Shown: positions 6,037-8,562 of the stretch, one piece after another | Layout: every line of letters begins with the position of its first letter | Position numbering within the stretch: position 1 is the first letter of the stretch | Assembly: GCA_030639105.1 (NCBI GenBank) | Contig: DAOWDI010000180.1 | Location: 1 to 8,562 of the forward strand | Source: Gammaproteobacteria bacterium | GTDB lineage: Bacteria; Pseudomonadota; Gammaproteobacteria; Ga0077536 | Length of the DNA: 8,562 bases | Direction of reading: 5' to 3' | Position numbers and translations under genes: made by a program | Notes under the pieces: model-generated | Told to the model about the DNA's origin: nothing | Seen by the model: only the letters and a program-made list of their open reading frames with translations | The model's database searches: none

Positions 6037-6396
6037 ATGATACGACTCGTAAGATGTCTTAAGCGAAAGTCAGGTAGCTCCACGGACGAGTTTCGCCGCT
6101 TCTGGAACGATCCGGAATACCTCGAGTTGACCAACCAAGTTGTCGACACAATGAATGCCGTGCGTATTGCGCGCAATCTTACCTTGCAGGTCGAACTCAA
6201 TCGGACATTGAAGGAATTCCATGACCAGGACGAACCGTACGACGGCATCATCGAGATCTGGTGGCAGAATGCCCAGGTTCTCAATGCAGCCATAGCCGAG
6301 CAGGATGCCGGTGACATGCAACTGCGCTACAACGGCTTCGAAGATGAGTATATCGATCGCTCCGCATCACGTTTTTTCTTTACCGAGAGTAACTGA
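6037..6396 (+). CDS. EthD-like dimeric alpha/beta barrel protein
   Basis: This is a 119-residue cytoplasmic protein with no signal peptide. It opens with a strand and basic patch (MIRLVRCLKRK), then the DEFRRFWNDPEYLEL helix (residues 17-31), which corresponds to the EthD 'F..yW...H' pattern but lacks the usual histidine. A middle strand follows (NAVRIARNLTL), then YDGIIEIWWQN (79-89), a typical last-strand segment of ferredoxin-like dimeric alpha/beta barrels. EthD relatives occur in catabolic and small-molecule pathways, often with unclear enzymatic roles. GGAG nine bases before the ATG supports the start. It is the only intact plus-strand gene, has its own promoter with an operator-like repeat, and its stop lies 4 bases from the convergent RND gene. 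Family assignment is fairly secure; the function is unknown. Confidence 0.78.
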   Translation: MIRLVRCLKRKSGSSTDEFRRFWNDPEYLELTNQVVDTMNAVRIARNLTLQVELNRTLKEFHDQDEPYDGIIEIWWQNAQVLNAAIAEQDAGDMQLRYNGFEDEYIDRSASRFFFTESN

Positions 6397-6400
6397 TCCG

Positions 6401-8562
6401 TCACGTGGACGGCACAGCCTTGAGCTTGTACAAGGTCGCATAAAGCACTGGCACGAGGACGAGCGTCAAGACGGTGCCGAATGTCAGACCGGCCATTACG
6501 GTTACGGCAAGCCCGATCCAGAAGACATCCTGCAGCAACGGAATGACGCCAAGCACGGTGGTCCCCGCGGCCAGACCGACCGGCCGTGCACGTGAGATTG
6601 CGGCATTTACGATGGCATCGTATTGGCGCTGACCCTCGGCGAGGTAGATGTTTACTTGATCGAGCAGTACCACTGCATTCTTGATCATCATGCCGACGAG
6701 GCTCATCGCGCCGAGCAGTGCGACAAAACCAAAGGCCGCGCCCGTACTGAGTAAGCCCGCGGTCATGCCGATCATCGCGAACGGAATCGATAGCGCGATG
6801 ACCAGCGGCGGACGATAGGCATTAAATAAGGCGACGATGATAAACGCCATGATCACTACCGCCGGCACGATGCCGGGTAGGAGTGAGGCTTGCGAGTCGC
6901 GTGAACTCTCGAATTCGCCGCCCCATTCCATGACGTAGCCTTCGGGTATCACAATGCTTTCGACTTGGTCCACTACGGAATTGCGCAACGCCGGCAACGT
7001 AATGTCACCCAATGGGTTCGCCTGTACCGTGATGGTGCGACGGCGGTCGCGACGCCAGATCAGGGGGTCTTCCCATTCGATATGGATGGAATCCGTGACC
7101 TGTCCGAGCGGGACGGTGTGTGCGCTGGCGTCGGGCTGCACCTGCAACGCCGGCAGACCGCCGACCGATCTACGTTCTTTCTCGTTGTTGCGCAGCACGA
7201 TAGGAATGAGTTCGTCGCTTTCGCGATACAGACCAACGGTACGGCCGTCGAATGCCCGCTTGGTCGTCTCCGCGATATTGCCGCGGGTGATACCCGCCCA
7301 GCGCGCGCGCTGTTCATTAAAGGCCGGCACGATCTTCTTGGTACGCTGACGCCAGTCGGTCTGGAAGTCGCCGGCAAGCGGCGCATTACGTACGATCTCT
7401 ATCCCTTGTTCGGCGGCCACCCGCAGTACCGCCGGATCGGCGATCGCCGGGCCGCTGATCCGGACCTCAAACTTCCAGGTCTTGCTCGGACCAACGCCGA
7501 ATTTTCGCAACGGGATCTGAGCGTCCGGAAACTCATCCACAAGCCACGGCCCGATATCGGCAATGATTCCGTCGATATCTTTGATGTCGCGCACATTGAC
7601 CACAAACTGCCCATAGGACGAATTGGGCGCCTCGGGTTCTACCGGCAGGTAGAAGCGCGGTGGGCCGGCGCCGACAAACGTCGCGATACCGGCGACCCGT
7701 TCATCCTCGGCCAGATGTTTTTCGATGCGCTTCATGTCCGTGTCGGTGACGCTGATGCGCGTGCCCTGCGGAGCCCAGTAATCGACCATGAACTTCGTCA
7801 TCGACGAATCCGGGAAAAATAATTGCTTGACGTTGCCGAAGGCCACGATCGATATCACCAGCAGCGCTACGGTACCGCCGATGGTCAGCCATCGTTGCCT
7901 GATGGCTAATGCCAGTAATGACTTGAAAGTACGAAACATCGGGCTGCCATACGGGTCTTCGCCGGCCTCACCTTCAGGATCAGGCAGCAGATCCATGCAT
8001 TGCAGCGGCGTCAGGGTGATCGATACCAGCCAGCTTACGAGCAGCGATATCGCGACGACACTGAACAGCGAGGCGCAGTATTCGCCGGCGCTCTCTTTCG
8101 ATGCGGCGATCGGATAGAACGCCATGACGGCAACGATGGTAGCGCCGAGCAGCGGGATCGACGGCAGCTCGGCGGATTCGATCGCGGCCTTCCTGCGATC
8201 CATGCCTTCCTGCAGGCGCACGATAAAGCCGTCGGCAACCACGATTGCGTTGTCCACCATCATGCCGAGCGCAATGATCAATGCGCCGAGCGACATGCGC
8301 TGCAGGTCGATACCGACAACGGCCATGAGCATGAACGTGCCGAGAATGGTGACGATGAGCGCGGCGCCAATGATCAATGACATACGCAAGCCCATACCAA
8401 TCGTCAGGATGACGATAATGATGCCGACGGCTTCGGCAAAACTGATGAGGAAGCCGTTAACGGCTTCGGCAATGACATCCGACTGCCAATGGACACGCTC
8501 GACCTCGATGCCGATGGGCAACTCGGAGACCAATTCGTTCAGGCGCGCATCCACCGCGCGCC
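6401..8562 (-). CDS. RND efflux permease, C-terminal part (runs off the right edge)
   Basis: About 720 residues of an inner-membrane RND permease are visible; roughly the first 310 lie beyond the window. The visible part begins at the end of the first periplasmic domain, just before TM2 (SELPIGIEVERVHWQSDVI). It runs through TM2-TM7, the second periplasmic domain (from the FFPDSSMTKFMVDYWAPQGT region), and TM8-TM12. TM4 carries GMMVDNAIVVADG where AcrB-type pumps have VDDAIV, so the first proton-relay aspartate is kept and the second is asparagine. TM10 has the expected lysine in MMIKNAVVLLDQ, and SRARPVGLAAGT lies at the TM11 entry. Such permeases export drugs, solvents or other amphiphiles by proton exchange with an adaptor protein and an outer-membrane channel, whose genes would be to the right. 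The VDN variant and overall style recall TriC-like HAE1-family members; the substrate is not readable. Residue 1 at 8554 would be an internal GTG, so no start codon is in view. Confidence 0.92.
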   Translation of the reverse strand, partial: RAVDARLNELVSELPIGIEVERVHWQSDVIAEAVNGFLISFAEAVGIIIVILTIGMGLRMSLIIGAALIVTILGTFMLMAVVGIDLQRMSLGALIIALGMMVDNAIVVADGFIVRLQEGMDRRKAAIESAELPSIPLLGATIVAVMAFYPIAASKESAGEYCASLFSVVAISLLVSWLVSITLTPLQCMDLLPDPEGEAGEDPYGSPMFRTFKSLLALAIRQRWLTIGGTVALLVISIVAFGNVKQLFFPDSSMTKFMVDYWAPQGTRISVTDTDMKRIEKHLAEDERVAGIATFVGAGPPRFYLPVEPEAPNSSYGQFVVNVRDIKDIDGIIADIGPWLVDEFPDAQIPLRKFGVGPSKTWKFEVRISGPAIADPAVLRVAAEQGIEIVRNAPLAGDFQTDWRQRTKKIVPAFNEQRARWAGITRGNIAETTKRAFDGRTVGLYRESDELIPIVLRNNEKERRSVGGLPALQVQPDASAHTVPLGQVTDSIHIEWEDPLIWRRDRRRTITVQANPLGDITLPALRNSVVDQVESIVIPEGYVMEWGGEFESSRDSQASLLPGIVPAVVIMAFIIVALFNAYRPPLVIALSIPFAMIGMTAGLLSTGAAFGFVALLGAMSLVGMMIKNAVVLLDQVNIYLAEGQRQYDAIVNAAISRARPVGLAAGTTVLGVIPLLQDVFWIGLAVTVMAGLTFGTVLTLVLVPVLYATLYKLKAVPST

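Noticed and set aside
6965..7822. Plus-strand open frame of 285 codons opposite the RND pump
   Set aside because: It is antisense to the clearly conserved RND permease, with no domain and no ribosome binding site; a composition-driven shadow.

Overview
The window reads as GC-rich proteobacterial DNA, most likely gammaproteobacterial. The evidence is an OprB-type porin tail, a proteobacterial-style MscS protein, an HD-GYP phosphodiesterase, an RND pump and chromosomal ParE/RHH toxin-antitoxin genes. No rRNA, tRNA or other clade marker is present, so the taxonomy is inference. Almost all genes are on the minus strand; only the EthD-like gene and a porin fragment are on the plus strand.

Layout from left to right. 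(1) 51-1352, minus: an exported, RNase Z-like metallo-beta-lactamase-fold hydrolase with a complete metal-binding set. (2) 1536-2456, minus: a toxin-antitoxin patch. It holds a complete RHH antitoxin/ParE toxin operon with an operator-like inverted repeat, followed by an unpaired 'addiction module component' antitoxin with an unusual tail. (3) 2508-2771, plus: the last strands of an OprB-like porin with the rest of the gene missing. (4) 2889-3736, minus: a mechanosensitive channel (MscS superfamily) gene that has lost its whole membrane domain through an internal deletion, which also changes the reading frame. (5) 3986-5308, minus: a membrane-anchored HD-GYP protein, probably a cyclic-di-GMP phosphodiesterase, with GYY in place of GYP. 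(6) 5309-6036: no intact gene. It contains a frameshifted remnant of an RND transporter C-terminus, similar to the intact pump gene to its right, abutting a possible DUF2092 remnant. (7) 6037-6396, plus: a small EthD-like dimeric alpha/beta barrel protein behind a promoter with a clear inverted repeat. (8) 6401 to the right edge, minus: the C-terminal two thirds of an RND efflux permease, convergent with the EthD-like gene and only 4 bases from it.

The genes do not form one pathway. The most striking property is the density of broken genes (porin tail, channel with an excised core, RND tail, possible DUF2092 head) around a tandem toxin-antitoxin patch. This looks like an accessory, rearrangement-prone segment of a chromosome. 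I see no transposase, integrase, CRISPR array or RNA gene, and no convincing evidence of an undescribed multi-gene system. The best leads are the unpaired antitoxin, the channel deletion, the two RND copies and the operator in front of the EthD-like gene.
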